Source of the DNA: Dyella acidisoli
Lineage (GTDB): Bacteria > Pseudomonadota > Gammaproteobacteria > Xanthomonadales > Rhodanobacteraceae
Direction of reading: 5' to 3'
Length of the DNA stretch: 64,000 nt
Assembly (NCBI RefSeq): GCF_030160295.1
Contig: NZ_BSOB01000010.1
Span: forward strand, 272,084 to 336,083
Positions 1-9,203 of the stretch are shown here, piece by piece. A program made the translations under genes and the position numbers. Under the pieces are notes generated by a model. The model was not told the DNA's origin. It did not search any database and was given only the letters and a program-made list of their open reading frames with translations. How positions within the stretch are numbered: the stretch's first letter is position 1; every line of letters begins with the position of its first letter.

Positions 1-150
1 AGGTAATGGATCAGCGGAAAGCATGTGCAACAGCGCCAACGTCGTCATGCTCGCAGCCAGGCCAATCGCCACCGTCAGCACGGCCAACGCCGTCGTCTTC
101 GGATAACGACGCAATCCCCGCAAGGCCAACTCCATGCTGTATCCAACCAT
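1..150 (-). CDS. ABC permease, long (L) type, 5' part only
   Basis: Only the first 50 codons are in the window; the gene runs off the left edge. It begins MVGYSMELALRGL and continues through a hydrophobic segment (about residues 18-40) to LLHMLSADPLP. These are the same landmarks as in the L-type permeases at 1423-2748 and 3997-5301 (LSGDPLP). The ATG at 148-150 follows a GGGGAG ribosome site. It lies just behind the S-type gene at 201-1412, so the L-S alternation continues beyond the window. It is an FtsX/MacB-type permease subunit by homology to its neighbours; its partner S gene should follow to the left. Confidence 0.85.
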   Translation of the reverse strand, partial: MVGYSMELALRGLRRYPKTTALAVLTVAIGLAASMTTLALLHMLSADPLP

Positions 151-200
151 ATACAACGTCACTCCCCTGTCCCTGTTGCCAGTAGCGCTTCGTTACGTCG

Positions 201-1412
201 TTATACGGATCGTGTAGCAACCACCGGCGGCACCGCTGCAGCGCGCAAGGCAGGCCCCAGCACCGCGAGTTGGCCTAGCAGCCAGAGCACGATGGCGCTT
301 GTCGCAACGTAAGCGGCGGGCAAATGGGTGACTTCGTAAGCTTTCATCAACATCACGTTCAAGGCGTAAGCCAGCAATACACCGAACACGATGCCCATCG
401 TCACGATGAGGAAATTCTCGGTTTGAAAATAGCGAAGGATGTCGCCGCGTGTCGCGCCAATCGCGCGGCGGATACCGATCTGCTTGCGGCGCTGCTGCAC
501 CCAGAAGCTCGCCAGGCCAACGATGCCGAGTGCGGTAACCAGCAGCAGCGCTGCAATCACCCCTACTAGTACTCGGGCCATGGCGCGGTCATTTTCGAAA
601 TAGGCGTAGCGAAATTCACTGATCGTCTTGGAGTCGTCCATGTCGAGCACCGTGTCAGGGGCGACTTTGGCTACGGCTGCGCGCACGTCGCGTAGTACAT
701 GCGAGATATCCTGTGGCCGCGCACGCAGAAGGTAACTGCCAGTCAGAAACGGCCCGGGTTGTGCCGGCACGAACACCGACCAGTCCACGCTGTACTGGCC
801 GCGACTGCCTGGCTGGGCGATCGCCAGGTGTTCAAGCACGCCTGCCACACGGTAGTGGCCGCCGGACCAGAACTCTTTGCCGAGCGGGTCTGCGCCCGGC
901 CATAGGTGGTCAGCTAATGAGCGCGTGATCCAGACCTGGGCACTACTAGGCAAGACATTGCTAAGCGACACATAGTCACTCGCCTGCGGCAAGCGGCCTG
1001 CAACAAGCTTCAAGCCCAACGACTGGAAACTGCTGGGTCCGCCGAGATAGAAATCGATGACCGCGTTGATTTGCTTCATCGCCGGGTCGAGAGACATGCC
1101 GTTCGCACCAGCCTGCGGTCCGAACGGCACCGTGTTGATCACGCTGACGGATTGCACCCTGTCGATCGCGGCAAGTCCGCTCAGCATTCGAGCATTGAGA
1201 TCGCGCGCCATTGCGTTGTCGAAACCGGTCAGCTGGACGATGGCCAGGGACGATTCATCGACACCGCTGTTGAGCTTCATACGCTGCTCGCGCCCCATGA
1301 TCAGAAAACAGGCATTGCATAACACGGCGCATGCCAAGGCGATTTCCATCGCAATCAGCAGGGTGGCGAGCCGGTGCCGGCGCAAAGCGGTGATGATGGG
1401 TCGAATCTGCAT
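201..1412 (-). CDS. ABC permease, short (S) type, pair 5
   Basis: MacB/FtsX-type permease of 403 aa. It has one N-terminal membrane segment (about residues 15-38), a large periplasmic region of roughly 230 residues, and three C-terminal membrane segments. The cytoplasmic stretch IGIRRAIGATRGDILRYF, between the second and third segments, matches the FtsX coupling region that contacts the ATPase. It ends PPVVATRSV like the S genes at 2766 and 5331. I chose the ATG at 1412 (MQIRPI) over the ATG two codons upstream, because AAGGGA is then 7-8 bases away and the start matches the other S genes. It follows the L gene at 1423 by ten bases and is inferred to pair with it. The exported substrate is unknown. 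Confidence 0.9.
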   Translation of the reverse strand: MQIRPIITALRRHRLATLLIAMEIALACAVLCNACFLIMGREQRMKLNSGVDESSLAIVQLTGFDNAMARDLNARMLSGLAAIDRVQSVSVINTVPFGPQAGANGMSLDPAMKQINAVIDFYLGGPSSFQSLGLKLVAGRLPQASDYVSLSNVLPSSAQVWITRSLADHLWPGADPLGKEFWSGGHYRVAGVLEHLAIAQPGSRGQYSVDWSVFVPAQPGPFLTGSYLLRARPQDISHVLRDVRAAVAKVAPDTVLDMDDSKTISEFRYAYFENDRAMARVLVGVIAALLLVTALGIVGLASFWVQQRRKQIGIRRAIGATRGDILRYFQTENFLIVTMGIVFGVLLAYALNVMLMKAYEVTHLPAAYVATSAIVLWLLGQLAVLGPALRAAAVPPVVATRSV

Positions 1413-1422
1413 GATCATTCCC

Positions 1423-2748
1423 TTACTGCGTCTTCAACTGCAGGGCCGGCGCAACGCGGCTGGCGCGAAAAGCCGGCAAGGCGCCCGCCAGCAAGCTGAC
1501 GGCAATGGACAGTGCAAACGTCGTCGCGAACATCAACACATCCAAGTGCACCATGTCCGCATAAGGTGTCGGCTGCCGGCGTACCAGCGATAGTCCTGCG
1601 AGCGTCAGCAACCAGCCCAGGACTCCGCCCAACACCCCAACTAACGCCGTCTCCATCAGGAATTGCGCAAAGATGGCCCCACGCGTTGCACCGAGTGCAC
1701 GGCGCACACCGATCTCGCCGCCTCGACGAAGAAACTTCGCCAGCAGCAATCCAATCGTGTTGAACAAGCAGATCGCCAGGAAGGCAAACGCTAGCCAGGT
1801 TTGCAGATGCACGTCGCTGGGCACAACGCCGTTGTAGTCAAGCCATTCCATCAGATTGGGCAAACGCGTGTTCTCAGCATGCGTAAAGCGACCCAATGAC
1901 TTTTGCTGCGCAGCGTAGTCCGCAAGGAAGCGGCGATAAGCTGCTGCCTTGCCTGCATCGCCGAGCTGCACCCACACGGTGACCCATTCGCATGGCGCGT
2001 CGATCAAATGCCCGGGTATTTTCGGCAACGCCCAGCAGGTGAATTGCTGGAAATTTCCGTCATTGATTTCCAAGCTACTGGAAAACGGCACGAACACATC
2101 TTCAGGCTTGCCATAGAAATCGGCAGTATCGCCATGCGCAAAACGGCCTCCCGCGACCATGTAGAACAACGGCGACGGTCGCCACGGCTTGAGTACGCCG
2201 ATGATGCGGACGTCCGTATTGCGCAAATGCAAGGTACGCCCAACGCTGTTGGCGCCACCGAACAACTTGTCGTTAAGCGATGCACTGATCACGGCCACGC
2301 GGGAGCGCCGCTCGTCGTCATCGGCAGTCCAACCCGATCCGTATTGGAACGGCACATCGAACATCGGGAAGAAGTCTGTCGTGGTCGAAAGCAGCATTAG
2401 CATCAACGGCGGCACGTTGGTTGCTGCAGCAACCACCTTGACCGGACTCTGCACCACCAGCGTTTGCCGGTCGGCGCGATGCGCACTCCACAGATCCATC
2501 GCGGAGCGGTAATCCATGACATCCATCGGCGTCTCGTGGGTTCTCTCTGGCGTGGGATCGGGATCCACCAACGGACGAAACAACGTGGCGCTCTTGCCAG
2601 GCAAAGGGTCGCCAGAGAGCAGATGCATGACGGTCAACGTCGTCATGCTCGCACCAATGCCCACGCCAATGGCAAGCACCATCAGCACGGTAAGCACTTT
2701 ATTGTGCTTGAGGCTGCGGATGGCCATATCAAGGTAATAACCGAACAT
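1423..2748 (-). CDS. ABC permease, long (L) type, pair 5
   Basis: MacB/FtsX-type permease of 441 aa beginning MFGYYLDMAIRSLKHNK. The first membrane segment spans about residues 18-42 and is followed by LSGDPLPGKS and a periplasmic domain of about 250 residues. The second membrane segment, around residue 320 (NTIGLLLAKFLRR), leads into the coupling motif EIGVRRALGATRGAIFAQF, and two more segments end the protein. The C-terminus PALQLKTQ is typical of the L type here. It shares TLTVMHLLSGDPLP features with the gene at 3997, which places it in the distal sequence group of the array. The intergenic gap to the upstream S gene (2766) is short, consistent with one operon. Confidence 0.92.
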   Translation of the reverse strand: MFGYYLDMAIRSLKHNKVLTVLMVLAIGVGIGASMTTLTVMHLLSGDPLPGKSATLFRPLVDPDPTPERTHETPMDVMDYRSAMDLWSAHRADRQTLVVQSPVKVVAAATNVPPLMLMLLSTTTDFFPMFDVPFQYGSGWTADDDERRSRVAVISASLNDKLFGGANSVGRTLHLRNTDVRIIGVLKPWRPSPLFYMVAGGRFAHGDTADFYGKPEDVFVPFSSSLEINDGNFQQFTCWALPKIPGHLIDAPCEWVTVWVQLGDAGKAAAYRRFLADYAAQQKSLGRFTHAENTRLPNLMEWLDYNGVVPSDVHLQTWLAFAFLAICLFNTIGLLLAKFLRRGGEIGVRRALGATRGAIFAQFLMETALVGVLGGVLGWLLTLAGLSLVRRQPTPYADMVHLDVLMFATTFALSIAVSLLAGALPAFRASRVAPALQLKTQ

Positions 2749-2765
2749 GCTCCCTCCCTAGACAG

Positions 2766-3995
2766 TTAGACGGATCGCGTCGCCACCACCGGCGGCACCG
2801 CCGCCGCGCGCAACGCCGGGCCCAGCACCGCGGCTTGCCCCAACCCCCACAACAGCATTGCGCCCACTGGGAAATAGACCGCCGGCAACCGCGGCAGCTC
2901 GTAATGCACGATTAAGAACAGATTGATGCCATAGGCCAGCACCATGCCCAGCACGATGCCCATGGTGGTGAGCAGGAAATTCTCGGTCTGGAAATAGTTG
3001 AGAATGTTGTAGCGAGTGGCGCCCAACGCGCGCCGTACGCCGATACTGCGGTTGCGTTGCGCCACCCAGAAACTGGCCAAGCCCACGATGCCCAGCGCGG
3101 TAACAATCAACAGTGCAAGACAGACCCCGACGAGGATGCCAGCCATCGCGCGGTCGTCACGAAAATAGCGGTGACGCAGCTCATCAAAAGTGCCTTTTTC
3201 GAGCACGATACGATTGGGATCAAGGCCTTTCAGTTTGGCAAGCGCCGCTTTCAGCACCTGCTCCCGGTCCTGCTGTGCACAGCGAATCACGTAGGACGCG
3301 CCACCGGACGCACTGTAGCGGATCGGATTGACTGCGCTGTATTGCTCGCCCTCCCTGATGCCGCCGCCACGTGCCAGTTCCCGTATCACGCCAATCACCG
3401 TCAGCGAGATGTTCTTCGCCACATAGATCTGCTTGCCGAGAGGGTTTTGTCCGGGCCAAAGCCGTTCGGCCATGGGTTGGGTGATCAACACGGATTTCGG
3501 TAGGGCATTCATATCCCCCTTGCGCAGCAAGGCATAGACATCGGCAAGGTCGTGATATTCATCGGCGCGAAAATCGCGACCTGCCACCAGTTGCACGCCG
3601 AGCGTGGGAATCACGTCTTCGCCCAAATATTGACTGGCGTTGATCTCATCGTTTTGTTGCTCGGGATCGGTCTTGATACCCATGTTCGAGGAAGAGCCAC
3701 CAAAAGGCAGTTGATTGGTAGCCATGGCCGACTTCACACCGGCGATCTCCTTCAGCGCAGCAAGATCGGCGGCTGAGCGCGCCATAGCGTCTGGGCGATT
3801 GTCGATATTGGCAAGCTGCACGTACACCAGTTCGTGCTCAGCCACACCGGTAGACATGTTCATGCGTTCCAGGCGCTGCCCAATGAGGAAAATGGCATTG
3901 CACACGATGGCGCAAGTCAGCGCGATCTGTGCAATCAGCAGGCAGGCGGTGAACTTGTGCCGACGCAACGTCGAGAGAATGGGTTTGATATCCAT
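2766..3995 (-). CDS. ABC permease, short (S) type, pair 4
   Basis: S-type permease of 409 aa beginning MDIKPILSTLRRHKF. One membrane segment at about residues 15-38 (CAIVCNAIFLIG) precedes the periplasmic domain. Three segments lie in the last 140 residues, with the coupling motif SIGVRRALGATRYNILNYF. The ATG is separated by one base from the stop codon of the L gene at 3997-5301, so the two are almost certainly translationally coupled and made in equal amounts. Sequence details (CLLIAQIALTCAIVCNA, TGVAEHEL) resemble the S gene at 201 more than the ATPase-proximal S genes. Confidence 0.92.
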   Translation of the reverse strand: MDIKPILSTLRRHKFTACLLIAQIALTCAIVCNAIFLIGQRLERMNMSTGVAEHELVYVQLANIDNRPDAMARSAADLAALKEIAGVKSAMATNQLPFGGSSSNMGIKTDPEQQNDEINASQYLGEDVIPTLGVQLVAGRDFRADEYHDLADVYALLRKGDMNALPKSVLITQPMAERLWPGQNPLGKQIYVAKNISLTVIGVIRELARGGGIREGEQYSAVNPIRYSASGGASYVIRCAQQDREQVLKAALAKLKGLDPNRIVLEKGTFDELRHRYFRDDRAMAGILVGVCLALLIVTALGIVGLASFWVAQRNRSIGVRRALGATRYNILNYFQTENFLLTTMGIVLGMVLAYGINLFLIVHYELPRLPAVYFPVGAMLLWGLGQAAVLGPALRAAAVPPVVATRSV

Positions 3996-3996
3996 G

Positions 3997-5301
3997 TCAA
4001 TTCGCCTTTAGCTGCAGTGCCGGAGTAATACGGCAGGCACGCCACGCCGGCAGTACGCCGGCCAGCAAACTGGCAAGCACTGCCAGCGTGAAAGTAGCCA
4101 GCAACATCGAAACATCCATGTGCGCAAGGCTGGCGTAACCGGCAGGTTGCTGCCGCACCAGCCAAAGGCCGAGCATCGCCAACAGCAATCCCCCAGTGCC
4201 GCCAGCAAGGCCAATGACGCCGGATTCCATCAGCAACTGCCCGAACAGCGCCCGCTGCGAAGCTCCCAGCGCGCGCCGCACACCCAATTCCGCAGAGCGG
4301 CGCATGAACTTCGACAGCATCAGGCCCACGGTGTTGACCAGACAAACGACGAGAAACCCCACGGACAACCATGTCTGCAAACGCGCATCACTCGGCACGA
4401 CGTGTTGGTAGTCCAGCCATTGCATGACGTTGCGCAAACGTACGTTGGGCGGGCGCTCGAAACGGCCCATTGCGTGCTGATCTTGCGAGTAATGAGTCAG
4501 GAAAGACTTGTATGCCTCCACATCAGCAGGCTTGTCCAGTTGCACCCAGAACTGCAGCCACGTGCAATTCACGCGCTCCAGATTGTCCTGATCGCCACCG
4601 GTGTTGCCCCAACAGTCTGTCGAACCGTCATGCTCCATCTTCAGATCGCGCGACGTCGATAGCGGAACGTACACATCCTCATCGCTTGCATAACTGCCCA
4701 TATAGAGCTGATAGAAGTGAGGATTGGGATGCCAATCACCTAACACGCCCACGATGCGAAAGCTCGTTTCCTGCAGCCTGAGCTCTTTGCCTACGCTATT
4801 GCCGCCACCAAACAGCTTGTCGTTCAATGAAGCACTGATCACAGCGACGCGCGCTTTGCCTTCATCTTCGTTTGCATTCCAGCCTTGGCCAAATTGGAAC
4901 GGCACACCGAACATCGGAAAGAAATCGGCCGTGGTATAGAGCGCGCTGGTCTGGAAGGGATCGACATTCGACTCGGTTGGCTGCAGCGGAACCATCCCTT
5001 CCGTCATGAGTGCTTGCCTGCTGGCACGCTTGGCTTTCAGCAAGTACATGCCGTCAGTCCAGGCGAGCTGATCCGGCGGCTCGACATTCGGCCCGTAGTC
5101 GTTCATATCGCGCGGATCGATCTGCGGGTAGTACAGCGATCCGCTGCGTCCAGGCAGCGGATCGCCGGAAAGCACATGCAGCACCGTCAGCGTGGTCATG
5201 CTTGCACCGATGCCAAGCGCAATGGCGAGCACCATCAGCGCGGTAAGCACGCGGTTCCGCTTCAGGCTGTGCAATGCGAGACTGAAGTAGTAGGACAACA
5301 T
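3997..5301 (-). CDS. ABC permease, long (L) type, pair 4
   Basis: L-type permease of 434 aa starting MLSYYFSLALHSLKRNR. Membrane segments are visible near residues 18-40, 315-340, 362-385 and 395-420. The coupling stretch is ELGVRRALGASQRALFGQL. The periplasmic part carries a short insertion rich in acidic and Cys/Trp residues (STDCWGNTGG), which also occurs, more or less altered, in other L genes and may be part of the ligand or adaptor contact. It ends PALQLKAN. It sits 29 bases downstream of the S gene at 5331, a slightly larger gap than within pairs. This fits an L-then-S pair as the unit. Confidence 0.92.
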   Translation of the reverse strand: MLSYYFSLALHSLKRNRVLTALMVLAIALGIGASMTTLTVLHVLSGDPLPGRSGSLYYPQIDPRDMNDYGPNVEPPDQLAWTDGMYLLKAKRASRQALMTEGMVPLQPTESNVDPFQTSALYTTADFFPMFGVPFQFGQGWNANEDEGKARVAVISASLNDKLFGGGNSVGKELRLQETSFRIVGVLGDWHPNPHFYQLYMGSYASDEDVYVPLSTSRDLKMEHDGSTDCWGNTGGDQDNLERVNCTWLQFWVQLDKPADVEAYKSFLTHYSQDQHAMGRFERPPNVRLRNVMQWLDYQHVVPSDARLQTWLSVGFLVVCLVNTVGLMLSKFMRRSAELGVRRALGASQRALFGQLLMESGVIGLAGGTGGLLLAMLGLWLVRQQPAGYASLAHMDVSMLLATFTLAVLASLLAGVLPAWRACRITPALQLKAN

Positions 5302-5330
5302 GACGCTCCCCTCGTGATTGTCCGTTGACG

Positions 5331-6584
5331 CTAAACCGACCGCGTCGCCACCACCGGCGGCACGTTCGACGCGCGTCGCGCCGGTACGAATACGGCGATC
5401 TGCCCCAGCGTCATGACGACCGCGAGACCCACGAGCACGTAATAGACAGGCATGCTCTGCATCTCGAATTTGCTCATCAACAGGCGGTTCAAACCGACTG
5501 CGAGCGCAACGCCGACTACTGCACCGATGCCTGCGATCATCAGGTTCTCAAGCTGGAAGTAGCGCAGGATGTCGATCTTGCGTGCACCCAGCGCGCGACG
5601 CACACCGATCTGTCGGTGACGCTGACCGACCCAGAAACTGGTCAGACCCACGATGCCCGCCGCCGTTACCGCGAGCAAGATGAGGCACACTGCCCCCATC
5701 AGTGCCGCCATGCCAATGTCGGCACGATAGGCTTCGGCGCGAATGTCTTTGAACGACTTGACGCTGTCGTCATCAAGCACCCGCATTGGACTGACCGTAT
5801 ACAGCGCGGACGGCACCGCACGCATGGCCGCCTCCAACCGACCCGGCTTGGCGCGCACCACGTAGCGTGAGAAGTTGCCATTGAGCCGAATCGGCTGGAT
5901 GGTCGAGTTCCAAACAAAGCTGCTGGCCCAACTGCCCACGGAAGGCACCTGCAGACGCTCCACTTCGCCGATGATGGTGGTCGGCTTGGAGTCGCCATTG
6001 AGGTAAATCACCTTGCCAACCGCGTTCGCCTCTGGGAACAGCTTGTCTGCCAGCGCCTTGGTAACGATCACGATGTCGGGCTGCGTGTTGGCTCGGAAGC
6101 CCATATTGGTCACATCAGCCGCAGTGAAATCGCGACCGGCAACCAGATGCAATCCCAATGTTTTCAGCCATTGCTCGTCGCCGAAATAGAAGGTGGTGCG
6201 CGCGTTACCCGAGCGCAGATCGGTACCTGGTTTCAGGGCAGCGGAACCGTTCCAGCTCGATGGCAGCAGCGGCACGGAGTTCGTCGGCGCCACGGACTCC
6301 ACATCAGGTAATGCACGTAGTGCATTCAGATCCTCACGCAACATGGCATCGAGCTTCTGAATGCTGGCGGGATCATCACCGCTGGGCGCACCGACCCATT
6401 GCTGGGTGACCAGGAACACATCGCTTTCGACCAGCCCTGTGGGCCGGCGTACATTTTCTATACGCGCATAAATGATGAAGATCGCATTGCAGACGATGGC
6501 GAGGGTCACCGCGATCTGCAGGGCGATCAGCACGACGCCGGCCTTGTGCTTGCGCAGTGCTGCGATCATGGGATGCAGGTTCAT
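5331..6584 (-). CDS. ABC permease, short (S) type, pair 3
   Basis: The longest S-type permease of the array at 417 aa. It begins MNLHPMIAALRKHKAG and shares the block KAGVVLIALQIAVTLAIVCNA with the S genes at 7966 and 10561 (proximal group). The periplasmic domain occupies about residues 45-280. The membrane segments after it carry QIGVRRALGARKIDILRYF. The C-terminus PPVVATRSV is shared with the distal S genes, so this gene is intermediate between the two groups. It follows its L partner (6595) by ten bases. Confidence 0.92.
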   Translation of the reverse strand: MNLHPMIAALRKHKAGVVLIALQIAVTLAIVCNAIFIIYARIENVRRPTGLVESDVFLVTQQWVGAPSGDDPASIQKLDAMLREDLNALRALPDVESVAPTNSVPLLPSSWNGSAALKPGTDLRSGNARTTFYFGDEQWLKTLGLHLVAGRDFTAADVTNMGFRANTQPDIVIVTKALADKLFPEANAVGKVIYLNGDSKPTTIIGEVERLQVPSVGSWASSFVWNSTIQPIRLNGNFSRYVVRAKPGRLEAAMRAVPSALYTVSPMRVLDDDSVKSFKDIRAEAYRADIGMAALMGAVCLILLAVTAAGIVGLTSFWVGQRHRQIGVRRALGARKIDILRYFQLENLMIAGIGAVVGVALAVGLNRLLMSKFEMQSMPVYYVLVGLAVVMTLGQIAVFVPARRASNVPPVVATRSV

Positions 6585-6594
6585 GGCGAAGCTC

Positions 6595-7920
6595 CTAGTT
6601 TGTTTTCAGCTGCAGCGCAGGCTGCACGCGCGAAGCGCGGAAGGTGGGATAGAGCCCAGCCAGCATCGTGGCGAGCACCGCTACCGCCAAGGTAAGCATC
6701 AGCAAAGCGAGATCGACGTGTGCCAACGAAGCGATTTCCTTGGGCAACACCCAACTGACGCAGCGCACACCTACCCAGGTCAACATCAGGCCCAGTACAC
6801 CGCCGGTCAGTCCGACCATGCCCGCTTCGATCAGAAACTGCATATAGATGGCCATGCGCGGCGCACCCAACGCGCGGCGTACGCCGATCTCCGAACTACG
6901 GCGCAGGAATTTCGCCAGCAACAAGCCCGCGGTATTCACCAGGCAAGCCACCAGCAGACCCAGTGCGACCATCAGCGAAATCTTGGTATCGCTCGGCACG
7001 ACGTGCTCGCTGTCCAGCCATGCTGGCAGATCGCGCAGCCGGTTGTTCACGGGCCAGTCGAAACGGCCGGCGGCTTTCTGGTCGCGGAAGTAGCCGTCCA
7101 GATAATCCTTATAAGCGGAGGCCGCAGCCTTGTCGTCCAGCTCAGCCATGTAGGAAATCCAGATGCACGAGGATTGCTGCAGACCGACGAAGCCCGACCC
7201 TTTGGGAATCTCCGCGCAATTGGTATTGCCGTCGTTGGGCATGCCTACATCGATGGCGCGAGTGAAGGGCAAGAACACGTCCTCCTGCCCGGTCGTGAAC
7301 CCGCCGGTATTTACGACGTCATAGAACACCGGTTTGGGGCTCCAGTTGTCCAACACACCGGTGACGCGATAATCCTTGCCGTCGATGTTGACGGTCTTGC
7401 CGATACTGTTGGCGCCGCCGAACAGCTTTTGATTGAGCTTGTCGCTGATCACAATCACGGCAGCACGCTGCGCATCGCTATCCGCGCCCCAGGCATTGCC
7501 GAACTTGAACGGCACATCGAGCATAGGAAAGAACTCGCTGTACACGGCATGGCCGCCGACATTGATCGGATGCTTGCTTGCGTCGGGCGGAACGATCGAC
7601 GGCGACACGCGATACATCGCGGACTGATACTTGGCGCGATGCTCACGCATCATCGCTACGGCATCGGTGTAATCCATCGCATCCGGTGGCTCGTTATTGT
7701 TGGTGCCGTCCCTACGCCCCTTCGGCCCCCACATGTCGATCTGCGGTACAAAAAGCCGAGATGACTTCCATGGAATCGGATCGCCCGACACGGCACGGAA
7801 CACGGAATAGCTGGTCATGGATGCAGCTACGCCGAACCCCACTATGAGGATCATCAGCGTGGTGAGCCCCGGGCTTCGTTTCAGACTACGCAGTGCCAAA
7901 TCAAGGTAATAGCCGAGCAT
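6595..7920 (-). CDS. ABC permease, long (L) type, pair 3
   Basis: L-type permease of 441 aa starting MLGYYLDLALRSLKRSPG. It has the proximal-group signature YSVFRAVSGDPIP followed by PQIDMWGPKGR at the start of the periplasmic domain. The periplasmic domain contains two cysteines (NTNCAEI and QSSCIWISY, around residues 237 and 253) that also occur in the L genes at 9204 and 11809, so a conserved disulfide is plausible. The coupling region is EIGVRRALGAPRMAIYMQF. The C-terminus is PALQLKTN. The 45-base gap from the upstream S gene (7966) is one of the larger ones in the operon. Confidence 0.92.
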   Translation of the reverse strand: MLGYYLDLALRSLKRSPGLTTLMILIVGFGVAASMTSYSVFRAVSGDPIPWKSSRLFVPQIDMWGPKGRRDGTNNNEPPDAMDYTDAVAMMREHRAKYQSAMYRVSPSIVPPDASKHPINVGGHAVYSEFFPMLDVPFKFGNAWGADSDAQRAAVIVISDKLNQKLFGGANSIGKTVNIDGKDYRVTGVLDNWSPKPVFYDVVNTGGFTTGQEDVFLPFTRAIDVGMPNDGNTNCAEIPKGSGFVGLQQSSCIWISYMAELDDKAAASAYKDYLDGYFRDQKAAGRFDWPVNNRLRDLPAWLDSEHVVPSDTKISLMVALGLLVACLVNTAGLLLAKFLRRSSEIGVRRALGAPRMAIYMQFLIEAGMVGLTGGVLGLMLTWVGVRCVSWVLPKEIASLAHVDLALLMLTLAVAVLATMLAGLYPTFRASRVQPALQLKTN

Positions 7921-7965
7921 CGGATGCCTCCCCGTTTTTGTTCGTCGTTATCGCGTTAAATCCGT

Positions 7966-9192
7966 TCATACCGATCGCGTCGCTTCCACCGGCGGCACGT
8001 GCGACGCACGCCACGCCGGTGCGAATACGGCGCACTGCCCCAGCAAAAGCAGCATCGCCACGCCGGCCAGTACATAACCCGGCGCAATCCGTTCCATCTC
8101 GAACTGTTTCATCAGCCAGAGATTCAATCCGATCGCCAGCAATCCACCCAGCACGACACCTGCCATGCAGATCAGCAGGTTTTCGGTAAGGAAATAGCCA
8201 AGGATGTCCTGCCGGGTGGCGCCCAATGCGCGCCGCACACCGATCTGCTTGCGGCGCTGTCCAACCCAGAAACTGGCAAGACCCACGATGCCCGCAGCAG
8301 TGGTCGCCACCAGAATCACACTGATGACGCCCATCAAAATGGCCATGCCGCGATCACTCTTATAGGCAGCGGCACGCACCTGCGCAAACGTCTTCACGCC
8401 ATCCTTGGGACGAATGACGCGCAGGCGCTGCGTCGCATATAGCGTCGCGCGCACACGTGTCGCCACATCCTCAATCTCCTCCGGCTGTGTGCGAATCAGG
8501 TAATGCGTGATGGTCACCAGGTTCCGGAATGGCAATAGCGTGGAGCAATCAGCCCATCGCGCCATGCTGTTGTCCACCCATGGTATTTGCAGGCGGTCGA
8601 CAATGCCGATGATGATGCTTGGCTCGTTGCTGATATAAGCGGTTTTTCCGAGCGCCGAACCATCCGGATAAAGCCGCCGCGCTAATTCGCGAGTGACGAT
8701 GATCACGGCCGGTGCGATCTTGTCGTTATCACCCAGTCCATTGATTTCATCAGCGTTGAAATTGCGCCCCTCGACCAGCTTCAGACCCAGCGTGGAAAGG
8801 GTGTTCTCATCCGAGAAATAGACTGCCGTTACGGAAACGTAATTGCGCTTGTCAGGACTATGGCCGATGCCGTTGGCGAAACCACCATTAGATAGGGGAT
8901 AGGTATTGGTTGCGTATACGTTCGCCACGCCAGGCATCTTCCGCAGGGTGTCGAGATCGGCCGCCATCAGCGATGCGATCTGGCCCGTAGCCGGCTTACC
9001 CGCCCATTCGTTCTTCACGACCAAGAGGCCCGATTCCTCTACGCCGCTGGGCTTATCCATACGGACCAACCGCTGATGGATGATGAACATGGCGTTGCAC
9101 ACAATCGCCAGCGTCAAAGCGATCTGCATGGCGATCAGCACGACGCCGGCCTTGTGGTAGCGGAGCGCGGCGAGGATGGGACTTATCTGCAT
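7966..9192 (-). CDS. ABC permease, short (S) type, pair 2
   Basis: S-type permease of 408 aa. The open frame extends 34 codons further upstream into the preceding gene. I take the ATG at 9190-9192 (MQISPILAALRYHKAG) because it lines up with the S gene at 10561 and has AAGG eight bases before it; the ATG two codons upstream would leave only two bases. One N-terminal and three C-terminal membrane segments are visible, with QIGVRRALGATRQDILGYF between them. It ends PPVEATRSV. It begins 11 bases after the stop codon of its L partner at 9204. Confidence 0.9.
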   Translation of the reverse strand: MQISPILAALRYHKAGVVLIAMQIALTLAIVCNAMFIIHQRLVRMDKPSGVEESGLLVVKNEWAGKPATGQIASLMAADLDTLRKMPGVANVYATNTYPLSNGGFANGIGHSPDKRNYVSVTAVYFSDENTLSTLGLKLVEGRNFNADEINGLGDNDKIAPAVIIVTRELARRLYPDGSALGKTAYISNEPSIIIGIVDRLQIPWVDNSMARWADCSTLLPFRNLVTITHYLIRTQPEEIEDVATRVRATLYATQRLRVIRPKDGVKTFAQVRAAAYKSDRGMAILMGVISVILVATTAAGIVGLASFWVGQRRKQIGVRRALGATRQDILGYFLTENLLICMAGVVLGGLLAIGLNLWLMKQFEMERIAPGYVLAGVAMLLLLGQCAVFAPAWRASHVPPVEATRSV

Positions 9193-9203
9193 CGTCATCG
9201 CCT

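Noticed and set aside
6472-7764. 430-codon open frame on the plus strand
   Set aside because: It lies opposite the L-type permease gene (6595-7920). It has the His/Arg/Gln-rich composition typical of antisense frames in GC-rich DNA and no ribosome site or recognisable motif.
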